Origin: Symbiodinium natans
Taxonomy: Eukaryota; Sar; Dinophyceae; Suessiales; Symbiodiniaceae
Direction of reading: 5' to 3'
NCBI GenBank assembly: GCA_905221605.1
Contig: CAJNDS010001643.1
Location: 1-12,130, forward strand
DNA: 12,130 nt
The notes beneath the pieces are model-generated. The model saw nothing but the letters and a program-made list of their open reading frames with translations. It did no database searches and was not told the origin of the DNA. The translations under genes were made by a program, and so were the position numbers. Within the stretch, counting starts at the first letter, position 1. The number at the start of each line of letters is the position of its first letter. Of this stretch, positions 1 to 8,671 are shown in pieces.

Positions 1-892
1 TCGCACACAATCCAATGCAATGTCCGATTAGGATGATCTGTGGATAAATTTTCTTCAAATGATTTTCTTTCATAATTGATATTCATGGTCTAATTTATAT
101 ATCATGAAGACGAAAAGATTTAGAGAAAAATTGGTCAATGGAAAGGAAAAGGATCTGATGAATTTGCTCATATTTAATGAATATGAAATTTTTTCATATC
201 TATATCTCAATGATGAAACTTGGATCTTGCAATTCTTATTGTTTTTTACGGAGAATAGAGGAGAATTTCTGGTCTCCCTCGGTGGGGTTTACTTACGCTC
301 GCTTCCAGATATCTTGTGGCACTTTTATATGCTCTAACATCATTCTACTTGACTTTTGTTAACGTACCGCAGATTTGCTTATTTTCCAATATCCGTAATC
401 TTGGATCTGATGAAATGAGAAGCATCCGAATATCGCAAAATATATGCATGGTAATAGATACAAATCTTGTAGACCCATATTCTGTATTACGATCCGGATA
501 TATTCAACATATTTTTTATATAAGTCAGGTTAGGGAAGATGGAACCCTTTATCTTTCGGTTGAAATACATATTCAGCATTTGAGAATTACAATTTCAGAA
601 GGCCTCAGATATATATATCTCCCTGAATCAATATAGCAATCGCTGATTCCAGAAAATTCATTTCTACATACCCGAGTGCCACTAGGTCCCATAACTTGAG
701 GTCAACTCCCGGAGGTCAACTCTCGATCTCGATTTTGGAGGGAAGCGAGATTTCCAATCTTTCAATGCTTGTTTCGAGAAAGGAAATTATTCTTTTTCTA
801 CGATATGAAGATTGGACCGGAGAGCGATCCAATCAAAAATTGAATAATTCGTATCGACGAAGTATCGGATATTCTCGAATAATCATTGGACG
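1..892. other. AT-rich stretch left of the minisatellite, no supported gene
   Basis: This is AT-rich sequence with several short open frames up to about 106 codons on the plus strand (for example 316-636), none with a recognisable domain or convincing codon pattern. An 11-bp direct repeat, GAGGTCAACTC, occurs at 698-708 and 712-722. A short phrase around 265-330 (plus strand, LGGVYLRSLPDI) faintly resembles the GGLGL thumb motif of non-LTR reverse transcriptases, but too weakly to annotate as a gene. The first units of the 50-bp minisatellite appear at about 893. Confidence 0.5.
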
Positions 893-2568
893 AATGAGCA
901 CTGATCCTGCCTGGATATTCTTATATTCATTTCGTCATCATTTCGTTAAAATGATCCTATCTGGATATTGTGACATTCATTTCGTCTTCATTTCGTTGCA
1001 ATGATCCTGCCTGGATATCCTTGAAATCATATCGTTTTATTGGATGGCCTTGCATTCATTTCGTCTTAATTCGGTAGTAATGAATCTTCCTGGTTTGAAT
1101 GAGATTTTGTTGTAATATCCCTATCTGGATGATCTTATATTTATTTCGTCATAATATCATTGCAATGATCCTGCCTGATTGGTCTTACATTCATTTCGTC
1201 ATAATTTATTTGCACTGATCCTGATTGGATATTCTTATATTCATTTCGTCATAATTTCGTTGCAATGATCCTGCCTGGGTGATCTTGAATTCATTTCATC
1301 TTCATTTCATTATAATAATACATTGATTTCGTCTTCATTTCGTTGCAATAATCTTGCCTGGATATTCTTGTATTCATTTCGTCTTCATTTCGTGGCAATG
1401 ATCCTACCTGGATATTCTTGTATTCATTTCGTCTTCATTTCATTATAATGATCCTATCTGGATGATCTTGCATTCATGTCGTCTGAATTTCGTTATGATC
1501 ATCTTGCCTGGGTATTCTTGAACTCATTCATCTCAATTTCGTTGCAATGATCGTGGCTGATTATGCTTGAGATCATTTCGTCATAATATCGTTATAATGA
1601 TCTTATCTGGATGATCTTCTTTCAATTCTCCATTTCGTTGTAATGAAGTTGCCTAGATATTCTTGTATTCATTTCATCTGAATTTCATTATAATGATCTC
1701 CTCGATGGTTGCATTCATTTCGTTTTGATTTCGTTGTAATGATCCTATCTGGATGCTCTTGCGTTCATTACGTTTGAATTTCGTTATCATGATCCTATCG
1801 TGATGATTTTAAATTCATTTCGTCGTAATTTCGTTATATTGGTCCTGTCTGGATGGTCTTGCATTCATTTCATCTGAATTTCGTTGCAGCGATCCTTTCT
1901 GGAGGTCCTTGCGATCATATCCTCTTAGTGGATATCCTTGTATTCATTTCGTCTTAATTCGCTGGCAGCGAATCTGTCAGGATGTTCTTGCATTCATTTC
2001 ATTTAAATTTTGTTGCAATGAACCTATTTTGATATTCTCGTATTCATTCTGGTCGAGTTTCGTTGCAATGATCTTGTCTGGATATCTTGCATTCATTTCG
2101 TCGTAATTTCACTACACTGACCCTGCCTGGATGATCTTGCATTCATTTCATTTCAATTTCGTTATAATGATCCTGCCTGGATGTTCTTCGCCTTAATTTC
2201 GTTATAATGATCCTATCTGGATGATCTTGAATTCATTTCGTCTCTTTTTCATTGTAATGATATTACCTGAATATTATTATATTGATTTCGTCTCTACTTC
2301 GTTGAAATGATTTTGCCTGGATGATCTTGCATAGATTTCGTCTTCCTTTCGTTGTATTGGATCTGATTGGATTTTTTTTTCGTTGCAATGATGTTGCCTG
2401 GATGATCTTGCATTCTTTTTGTCATATTTTCGTTGTAATGGTGCCGCCTGGATCTTCTTGTATTCATTTCGTCAACTTCGCTGCAACGATCCTTCCTGGA
2501 TGTTCTTGTTTTCATTTCGTCGAAATTTCGTTGTAATGATCATGCCTGATTGTTCTTATGTTCATTTC

Positions 2569-3174
2569 GCCTTAATTTCGTTGTAATGACCGTGCAAGGA
2601 TGTCCTTATATTCATTTCGTTTTTAATTTCCTTATAATATTCTTCTCCGGATATTCTTACGTTCTGCCTGGATATTCTTGTATTCATGTCGTCTTGATTT
2701 CTTTATATTTCTTCTTAATTCCCTCTTAATTTCGTTGCAATGATCCGACCTGGATATGCTTACGTTCTTTTCATCTTAATTCGTTATATTGGTCCTGCCT
2801 GGAGATTCTTGTATTCATTTCGTCTTTATGTCGTTATAATGATGCTGATTGGATGATCTTGCGTTCATTTCGTCTTAATTTCGTTGTAATGACCGTGCAA
2901 GGATGTCCTTATATTCATTTCGTTTTTAATTTCTTTATAATATTCTTATCTGGATATTCTTACGTTCTGCCTGGATATTCTTGTATTCATGTCGTCTTGA
3001 TTTCTTTATATTTCTTCTTAATTCCCTCTTAATTTCGTTGCGATGATCCGACCTGGATATGCTTACGTTCCTTTCGTCTTAATTCGTTATATTGGTCCTG
3101 CCTGGAGATTCTTGTATTCATTTCGTCTTTATGTTGTTATAATGATGTTGATTGGATGATCTTGCGTTCATTTC
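2569..3174. repeat. 303-bp higher-order repeat, two tandem copies
   Basis: Within the 50-bp array, the block at 2569-2871 is repeated at 2872-3174 with an offset of exactly 303 bp. The marker GACCGTGCAAGGATGTCC sits at 2588 and again at 2891. By hand alignment the copies differ at about nine positions, roughly 97% identity, far closer than neighbouring 50-bp units are to one another. Both copies share the same aberrant shortened units, including CTTACGTTCTGCCTGG and an AATTCCCTCTTAATTTCG segment. This points to one recent block duplication, by unequal exchange or replication slippage. Confidence 0.9.
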
Positions 3175-3741
3175 GTCTTAATTTCGTTGTGACGATCCTG
3201 CCTGCATGTTCATGCGATCATTTCGTTTCAATTTCGTTGTTATGATCCTGCCTAGATGAACTTATATTCATTTCGTCTTAATTTCGTTAATTACACTGGT
3301 CTGCCTCGATATTCTTGCATTCATTTCGTGTCAGTGTCGTTGCAATGATCCTGCCTGGATATTTTTATGTTTACTTCGTCTTAATTTCGTTGCAATGATC
3401 CTGCCTGCGTCTTCTTGTATTCATTTCGTTTTCATTTCGTTGCAATGACCCATCATGGATGTTCTTACATTCAGATCGTCAAAACTCCTTGTAGTGCACC
3501 TGCCCGGATGTTCATGCATTTTGTTTGAATTTCGTTGCAATGAGCCTGATTGGATATTCTTGCGTTCATTTCGTCTCAACTTCATTATGATGATCCTATC
3601 TGGATATTCTTACATTCATTTCGTTTTAAATTCGTTGCAATGAATATGATTGGTTGATCTTACATTCATTTCGTCTTAACCTGATCGCAATGATCCTGCC
3701 TGGACGTTCTTGTATTCATTTCGTCTTGGTTTCGTTGCAAT

Positions 3742-4014
3742 GATCCTATCGTTCTTGCATTCATTTCGTCTTAAATCTTAATTTAGTTGCCATGATAGCC
3801 TGCCTGGTTATTTGGAAGATTTTGCTTATATTTCGTCTCAATTTCGTTGCAATGATCCGGCCTGGATATTCTGATTTCGCTATATAGATCCTGACTATAT
3901 GATCTTACGTTCATTTCATCTTAATTTCGTTGCAATGATTTTGCCTGGATATTCTTGCGCTCATTTCGTCTGAATTCCGTTGTAATGATCCTGCCTGCAT
4001 ATTCTTACATTCAT
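3742..4014. repeat. Left copy of a 273-bp duplicated array segment
   Basis: This segment of the array is repeated after the GC-rich insert, as 4426-4528 joined to 6483-6653. Shared private features are the odd TTAAATCTTAATTT join, the CCATGATAGCCTGCCTGG unit and a TTTGCTTATATTTCGTC stretch. I count about 18 mismatches, near 93% identity. This copy has no insertion at 3837-3853, so it shows what the other copy looked like before the LINE inserted. Confidence 0.85.
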
Positions 4015-4016
4015 AT

Positions 4017-4060
4017 TAGGTAGGTAGGAGGTAGGGCTCGACCCACGGCAGTAACCGCGG
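4017..4060 (-). other. Stem-loop plus (CCTA)n tail at the end of the GC-rich insert
   Basis: On the minus strand, CCGCGG and CCGTGG pair around a six-base loop (4043-4060), six base pairs with one G-U wobble in RNA. After a short spacer comes the (CCTA)n tail; on the plus strand this reads TAGGTAGGTAGG at 4021-4028 and just before. Such 3' hairpins with short tandem tails are known reverse-transcriptase recognition ends in several LINE groups. The role here is inferred from shape only. Confidence 0.45.
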
Positions 4061-4247
4061 TGACCACACTCTTCCCCCTCCGTATCTCAGGGCAGCCTCC
4101 ACAACCGTCATGGACCCCCCTCCACGAAAGGTTCAAGAGGGGATAGAAGACTTGCAGCCAAGCATCAGATGGGGAAAGCGGGCTGGGCTAATCTCTGAAG
4201 GCAGGCGCGGCGGAGGAGAGGGGGGTAGAGGGAGCAACCCAGACCGA

Positions 4248-4370
4248 GCGTTCTGGGAAAAAGCAAGCAGGCAGGTGAGGAGCCGACCCACTCGGCTCGA
4301 GAAAGGGGGGCGTTCTGGGAAGAGCAAGCAGGCAGGCGAGGAGTAGACATTCTAGGCTCGAGAAAGGGGG
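4248..4370. repeat. Two tandem copies of a 62-bp GC-rich unit
   Basis: The unit at 4248-4309 is repeated at 4310-4370, each starting GCGTTCTGGGAA, continuing AGCAAGCAGGCAGG and ending GGCTCGAGAAAGGGGG. The copies differ mainly in a central patch (CCGACCCACT versus TAGACATTCT). It lies inside the 411-bp insert, so it was either part of the inserted element or arose after insertion. Confidence 0.85.
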
Positions 4371-4425
4371 GCTGGGATAGGAAGTGGAGAACTCCATGCA
4401 GGGTGTCGCATGATCCGTTATAGAA

Positions 4426-4528
4426 GATTCCTGTCGTTCTTGCATTCATTTCGTCTTAAATCTTAATTTCGTTGCCATGATAGCCTGCCTGGGTATTTGG
4501 AAATTTTTGCTTATATTTCGTCTCAATT
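4426..4528. repeat. Right copy of the 273-bp array duplication, first part
   Basis: The minisatellite resumes here after the GC-rich insert and matches 3742-3846 nearly base for base. It ends with TTTCGTCTCAATT at 4516-4528, immediately followed by non-array LINE sequence. The continuation of the copy is found at 6483, 1,954 bp further on. Confidence 0.85.
4516..4528. repeat. Target-site duplication, left copy (13 bp)
   Basis: TTTCGTCTCAATT occurs here and, perfectly identical, at 6470-6482, exactly bounding the LINE insert. The uninterrupted paralogous copy near 3835-3847 contains the site once. A match of this sort could be chance in a repetitive array, but the paralogous empty site makes a true target-site duplication much more likely. 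Confidence 0.85.
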
Positions 4529-5014
4529 GACGCGGACTATCGCGGGAAGCCAACACAAGACCCCAAACCTTCAGACTAGCATCCAACATGGCAAGAAGTA
4601 CGATGGCTTACGATCGTACTTAACATCGGTGCAAGAGACTTGTGCTCCCAAAACCACCAATTTGTTACGAATTCGTCCAGAGCAAAAACAAAGAACAAAA
4701 ACATTTTGTCATCTCGAGACTCCTAGTCGTGCATTGAAAAACCCGCCGCCACCCCCAATTCACCAAGAACCCCGAGAAAACGAAATTCCAAAGCCAACAC
4801 ACACACACACGCCGGACGAAACTCTATACAAAGGGAAGACTTATGCATCCCAGAGCATTACGAATAGCCGCCTGGGCGTCTAAGTCGACAACTCGAGAAT
4901 GTCTCGAATGAGTTCTCGCCGCGGCGTTAGGATCATTTCCTTGTACCACCTGCGCGGGGATCAAACCTGGCATAGCAAATATCACGAAGTTGCTCAAGGA
5001 ATGAAGCACAAGTC
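4529..5014 (-). other. 3' untranslated region of the LINE
   Basis: This segment follows the stop codon of the retrotransposon frame, on the minus strand, to the target-site duplication. It holds no domain I recognise; a 128-codon open frame on the opposite strand (4497-4883) starts in array sequence and is not credible as a gene. The terminal bases can fold (CGCGGA, CTA, TCGCGG at 4531-4545 on the plus strand; an imperfect small hairpin). No poly(A) or short tandem tail is present. A (CA)n tract lies at 4798-4810. Confidence 0.7.
4797..4810. repeat. Short (AC)7 microsatellite
   Basis: A pure AC dinucleotide run lies inside the LINE 3' UTR. It is a candidate variable marker between copies of the element, with no other function apparent. 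Confidence 0.9.
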
Positions 5015-6469
5015 TCACAACATATTCTCCTGTAGGAAACGCCCAATAGCCCCCTGGGCCACATCCGTAGACGCCTGTGCAGCGCGACATTTATGCAAGA
5101 CGTGAGAGAGTCCCCTCTGAATATCAATCAAAAATCGAATTTTCAAATCTTGTTTTGTTGTACCCAAAGGAAAATTCGTAGCTCGATCACATTCCTGGCA
5201 TATACTCTTCAAGAATCCACGTGCGCCCATCTCGCAACCACCAGTGGTTTCGAAAACAACCGGTTCAAAACCCATGTTCTGAGCCTGGCAGGCCGTCTCC
5301 GTGTTACGATCCCGACGCTTGCGCTCGGCATATGTCGTGGCGGCCCCACCCGAGCCCGATGCAGCTAAATTGAAAGTAGAAGTCGCATATGGAGATACCA
5401 AAGCGATATCTAAGGCCAAACGAGGATACTTCCGCCATGAGTTTTGTTGGAGAAGAGGCGTAGCAATACAGAGAATATCCGCCGGGCGTCTACCCTCGGC
5501 ATTTGGCAAAAGACCTGCAACCTCAAGCTGTGGCCGCATCCCAGCCCGTTCCGTGACCGCATAGATCGAGTCACGGAGGGTGTAGTGCATGCGAGTGCGA
5601 GCTCCTCCCGCCATGCATGTCATAGAATGATGCCCCAAAGAATCCATGGCTTGATGACAGAACGGACATTGCCCTCCAGAAGTCAGAGTTTCCAATCCAA
5701 GTCGCAAGGAGAGAGAGTCGAGGACTGCAACATTGGAGAGGAGAGTATCTGAACTCGTTACTAGGCGTTCCGACGAGCCAACCATCCCCCCATGGAAGCT
5801 GACACGCTCGAATCCTAAGCGCGTCGCTCGCAGAGGATCCTTGTACAAGACAATCGCTGCTTTTCTGAATGGCTACCTTTACCAATTCGCGGTGATTGGG
5901 GCAGGTCGTACCGTGCGTGGGGGAAACATTCAAGGGATGAGGTTCTGCAGAGCATGGGTCTCGGCCGGATCATGATGGGCATGAGTGATTGCTTTCAAAA
6001 TATCTTTCATGGAGCCGTAGACCTGTTGAATGGAATACAAGAAAGCCAAGTCACTCCGGTGAACAACGCCCCCACTCATCCGAAGCTCGTCCACAGTAAG
6101 CCCAAGACCTCCGAATTTCGTGGGCAATGTAGCCTGCTGCCATTGACTATCCGTCAATTCTTGCGCGACGAGTCTCTGGAGCGTAGCCCGAAGTTGGCTC
6201 CTATGGGCCTCCAAAACCGGCGCGAGATGACGCCTCGGAATAGTCCTCGCGTAATACGCCAATTTCGGAAAGCTCAAACATTGCTTCATGAGATGGAGGG
6301 AGATATGTTTGTGGGGGAGTGTCTCAATGGCGGTAAGGGCTTGCTCGAGGTCGCCGACTTTCGTCCGATTCCATTCATCGTACAATGAATCTGAACCAAT
6401 CAGGGGTACCTGCAGCATCTGAACATTGGCTCCTTTGATGATATTAATGCCCAGTGCTATGAATGGTCG
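5015..6469 (-). pseudogene. Retrotransposon polyprotein, C-terminal part: RT thumb, CCHC knuckle and endonuclease-like domain (frameshifted)
   Basis: The open frame reaches the element's truncated 5' end (6469) with a phrase typical of the region after the RT core (LIGSD at about 6403-6389). It continues with W-Q-Q-A-x-LP and GGLGLTVDEL (around 6112), then hits a TGA at 5932-5930. Homology continues one frame over to about 5755, with GWLVGTPSNEF near 5780. It then returns to the original frame: RLGLETL, C-x2-C-x8-H-x4-C at 5668-5615, ARTRMH..LRD, a conserved Glu near 5524, RPADIL at about 5488-5471, LALDIALVSPY around 5419-5387, TYAERK, and F-E-P-V-V-F-E-T-x-G-G. The stop is at 5017-5015. The RPAD...DIA pair followed by a Glu/Lys-bearing segment is the pattern of the restriction-like endonuclease of R2-type elements. 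It would nick target DNA to prime reverse transcription. Three blocks in two frames show the copy is inactive. No RT catalytic motif is present. Confidence 0.85.
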
Positions 6470-6482
6470 TTTCGTCTCAATT
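6470..6482. repeat. Target-site duplication, right copy (13 bp)
   Basis: TTTCGTCTCAATT is identical to 4516-4528 and marks the right (5') junction of the minus-strand LINE. Removing the LINE and one copy restores array sequence matching the left paralogue. Confidence 0.85.
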
Positions 6483-8320
6483 TCGTTGCAATGATCCGAC
6501 CTGGATATTCTGATTTCGTTTCATAGATCCTGCCTATATGATCTTATGTTCATTTCGTCTTAATTTCGTTGCAATGATCTTGCCTGGATATTCTTGCGCT
6601 CATTTCGTCTGAATTCCGTTGCAATGATCCTGCCTGGGTGCTCTTACATTCATTTCGTTTTCATCTCCTTATACTGATCCTGCCTGGATCTTCTTGCTTT
6701 CATTTCCTCTTATTTTAGTTACAATGATCCTGCCTGGGTATTCTTGTTTTCATTTCGTAATAATTTCGTTGCCATGATCCTGCCTGGATGCTCTTGCTTT
6801 CATTTCGTCTTGGTTTCGTTGCAATGATTCTGCTTGGATATTCTTGCATTCATTTCGTCTTAATTTCGTCGCAACAATCTTGCCCGTACGTTCTTACGTT
6901 CATTTCGTCTTAATTTCGTTGTAATGAACCTGCCTGGATGTCCTTACATTCATTGTATTTCAATTTCGTTGCAATGATCCTATCTGGTCATTCAATTTTT
7001 TGAAATGAATCTGTCTAGATATTATTGATCTCATTTCGTACTAATTTCGTTGCCATGATCTTGCCTGGATATTCTTATTTTCGTTTCGTTATAATTTCGT
7101 TCCCATGATCCTGCCTGGATGGTATTGCATTTATTTCGCTTGAATTTCGTTGCAATGATCTTGCCTGCAAGTTCTTACATTCTTTTTCGTTTTAATTTCG
7201 TTGCAATGATCCTGCTTGGAAGGTATTATTTTCATGTCGTCCTATTTTCGTCGCACTGATCCTGCCTGGATATTCTTACATTAATTGTCTCTTAATTATT
7301 TTGCAATATTCCTAACTGGATGTTCTTTTGTTCATTTCGGTTGAATATCGTTTCCATGATCCTGCCTGGACGTACTTGTTTTCATTTCGTCTTCATTTCG
7401 TCTTAATTTCGTTATAATGATCCTGCCTGGATCTTCTTGTTTTCATTTCGTCTTATTGAGTTTGCAATGAAGTTTCCTGGATATTCTTATATTCATTTCG
7501 TCTTAATTTCGATGCAATGATCCTGCCTGCATATTATTATATTCATCTTAATTAATTACGTCCTATCTGGATAATCTTGCGTTCATTTCGTCTGAATTCC
7601 GTTGCAATGATCCTGCCTGGATGATCTTGCATTCATGTCATTTTTAATTACGTGGCAATGGTCCTGCCTGGATATTGTTACATTCATTTCGTCTTAACCT
7701 CGCTTTAATGGTCCTGCCTGGATAATCTTGCGTTCACCTCATCTTAATTTCGTTGCAATGATCCTGCCTGGGTGATCTTGCGTTCATTTCGTCATAATTC
7801 GTTGCAATCAAATTGCCTGGGCGTCCTTACGTTCATCTCGTCGTAATTTCCTTGCAATGCTGCTGCCTGGTTCTTCTTACGTTCATTTCGTCTTAACTTC
7901 GTCGCAATGATCCTGGCTATGTTCTTGCGTTCATTTCGCCACAGCTTTTTTGCAATGATGCTGTCTGGATATTCTTGCTATCAATTCGTCTTACTTTGAT
8001 TAAGTTTTTTTGCTATGATCCTACTTGGATGTTGTTGCACTCATTTCATCTAAGCTTCGTTGCAATGATCCTACCTGGATGTTCTTGCTTTCATTTCGTC
8101 TTAGTATCGTCGCAAAGATCTTGCCTGTGTGGTTTTGTTTTCATTTCGTCTCGATTTCGTCTCGATTTCGTTGTAATGATGCTATCTGGATATTCTTGCA
8201 TTCGTTTCGTCTTAATTTCGTTGTTATGATCCTGCCTTGATGATCTTGCGTAAATTTCGTCATAATTTGGTTGCAATGATCCTGCCTGGATGTCCTTGTG
8301 TTCATTTTATTTCAACTCTG
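6483..8320. repeat. 50-bp minisatellite array, right block (about 37 units)
   Basis: The same 50-bp tandem repeat continues after the LINE. The motif GATCCTGCCTGG recurs at 6626, 6676, 6726 and 6776, exactly 50 bp apart. The first 171 bp (to about 6653) complete the second copy of the 273-bp duplication. Units in the 6.6-7.5 kb part are closer to the consensus than those at the far left of the array. A few units are short or duplicated in part, for example at 7390-7415 and 8145-8170, where CGTCTT or CGTCTCGATTT is doubled. The array fades at about 8320. Confidence 0.95.
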
Positions 8321-8671
8321 TGTTGCAGCGTGGCCATCCGTAGAGAACGTGTGCGTCCCCGCAACAGCGACGTTGTGAGCATGCACGAGTGCTCTGAGTC
8401 CGCGTGCGCATGAACGCGCAGAAGCGTGTGCAATCTTGCGCGCATATCTAATTCAACGTAAGATTTAGGATTTGGGGCCGTGGCAAAAGACGTATGGAAA
8501 CCACGATTATTGCTAAGATTCTGGGCTTGAACTGTGTGTGCGCACGCACATGTATGTGCGCGCTCTCGGGTCCGTGAGCGGATGCGAGAGTATATATGGT
8601 GTATGCAGATCTGAATCTTTTTATAAAGAATTTGCAAGTCCGATGGAACAAATGGGAAATCCTAAGGCACT
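8321..8671. other. GC-richer unique stretch with alternating purine-pyrimidine tracts, no gene seen
   Basis: This stretch has no supported coding region. It is marked by many TG, CG and CA steps (GTGCGC, CGCGTGCGCATG, TGCGCGCATA), unlike either flank. Overlapping minus-strand open frames (8302-8637, 8448-8651) contain Cys/His/Ala runs that merely reflect these dinucleotide tracts. Confidence 0.55.
8533..8563. other. 31-nt alternating pyrimidine-purine tract (Z-DNA-prone)
   Basis: From T8533 to C8563 every base alternates pyrimidine and purine (TG, CG, CA and TA steps, with GTGCGCAC near its centre). Such tracts are classic candidates for left-handed Z-DNA under negative supercoiling. Function here is unknown. 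Confidence 0.8.

Larger units (their letters stand above)
893..4014. repeat. 50-bp minisatellite array, left block (about 62 units)
   Basis: The array is a tandem repeat with a modal period of 50 bp. Each unit carries CATTTCGTC, then ATTTCGTTGCAATGATC, then CTGCCTGGATATTCTTG. Units are diverged: many differ by substitutions and some are shortened or missing segments, especially at 893-2500 and 2630-2720. No reading frame persists because the period is not a multiple of three, so the open frames inside it (for example 2294-2515 minus and 3455-3643 plus) are by-products. The array ends abruptly at 4014, where a GC-rich insert begins, and resumes at 4426 and 6470. It could be pericentromeric, subtelomeric or an interstitial satellite; the sequence does not decide. 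Confidence 0.95.
4015..4425 (-). mobile_element. GC-rich 411-bp insert, probable 3' end of a retroposon (unidentified family)
   Basis: A sharply GC-rich block interrupts the AT-rich minisatellite. Read on the minus strand, it ends with a stem-loop (4043-4060), a short spacer and a (CCTA)n-like tail (4017-4036) abutting the array. That is the usual look of a LINE or SINE 3' end with a hairpin and microsatellite tail. It is flanked by a 273-bp duplication of array sequence rather than an ordinary short target-site duplication. An open frame on the plus strand (4110-4346, 78 codons, Arg/Gly/Lys-rich) and overlapping minus-strand frames are probably due to high GC. I do not recognise the family, and a segmental transfer of unrelated DNA is an alternative. 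Confidence 0.45.
4529..6469 (-). mobile_element. 5'-truncated non-LTR retrotransposon (restriction-like-endonuclease type), minus strand
   Basis: This is a 1,941-bp insertion in the 50-bp minisatellite, bounded by a perfect 13-bp duplication (4516-4528 and 6470-6482). Read on the minus strand it runs from 6469, already inside the coding region, to 4529. Coding sequence covers 6469-5015: the thumb region with a GGLGL motif, then a CCHC knuckle, then an endonuclease-like end. The 486-nt 3' UTR follows. The 5' truncation is the usual result of incomplete target-primed reverse transcription. There is no poly(A) at the 3' end, as in some R2-like elements. The reverse transcriptase catalytic core is missing and the frame is broken, so this copy is dead. 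The exact clade (R4, Dong, Hero or a protist relative) is undecided. Confidence 0.88.

Noticed and set aside
2294-2536. Open frames on both strands inside the minisatellite
   Set aside because: They are built from repeated 50-bp units whose frame rotates. The proteins are repeat translations with no domain.
4017-4100. tRNA-derived SINE promoter (box A/box B-like GGGTCGAGCCC on the minus strand)
   Set aside because: The B-box match is imperfect, no box A lies at proper spacing, and it sits next to the tail end rather than the head.
4110-4449. Basic 78-codon plus-strand frame and overlapping minus-strand frames in the GC-rich insert
   Set aside because: High GC and a tandem duplication explain open frames on both strands. 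No domain or conserved pattern seen.
4497-4883. 128-codon plus-strand open frame
   Set aside because: It begins in array sequence, crosses the LINE junction and lies antisense to the LINE 3' UTR. No recognisable motif.
5301-6388. Several plus-strand open frames of 80-144 codons
   Set aside because: They are antisense shadows of the retrotransposon gene, which has clear motif support on the minus strand.
7975-8276. Overlapping plus and minus open frames of 60-84 codons
   Set aside because: Same cause: accidental open stretches of the 50-bp array.
893-8320. CRISPR-like array
   Set aside because: Units are contiguous and all alike at 50 bp with no unique spacers and no cas genes, so this is a minisatellite.
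8302-8651. Minus-strand frames with Cys/His-rich content suggesting zinc fingers
   Set aside because: Cys, His and Ala come from TG/CG/CA dinucleotide runs; no spaced C-x2-C / H-x3-H pattern is present.
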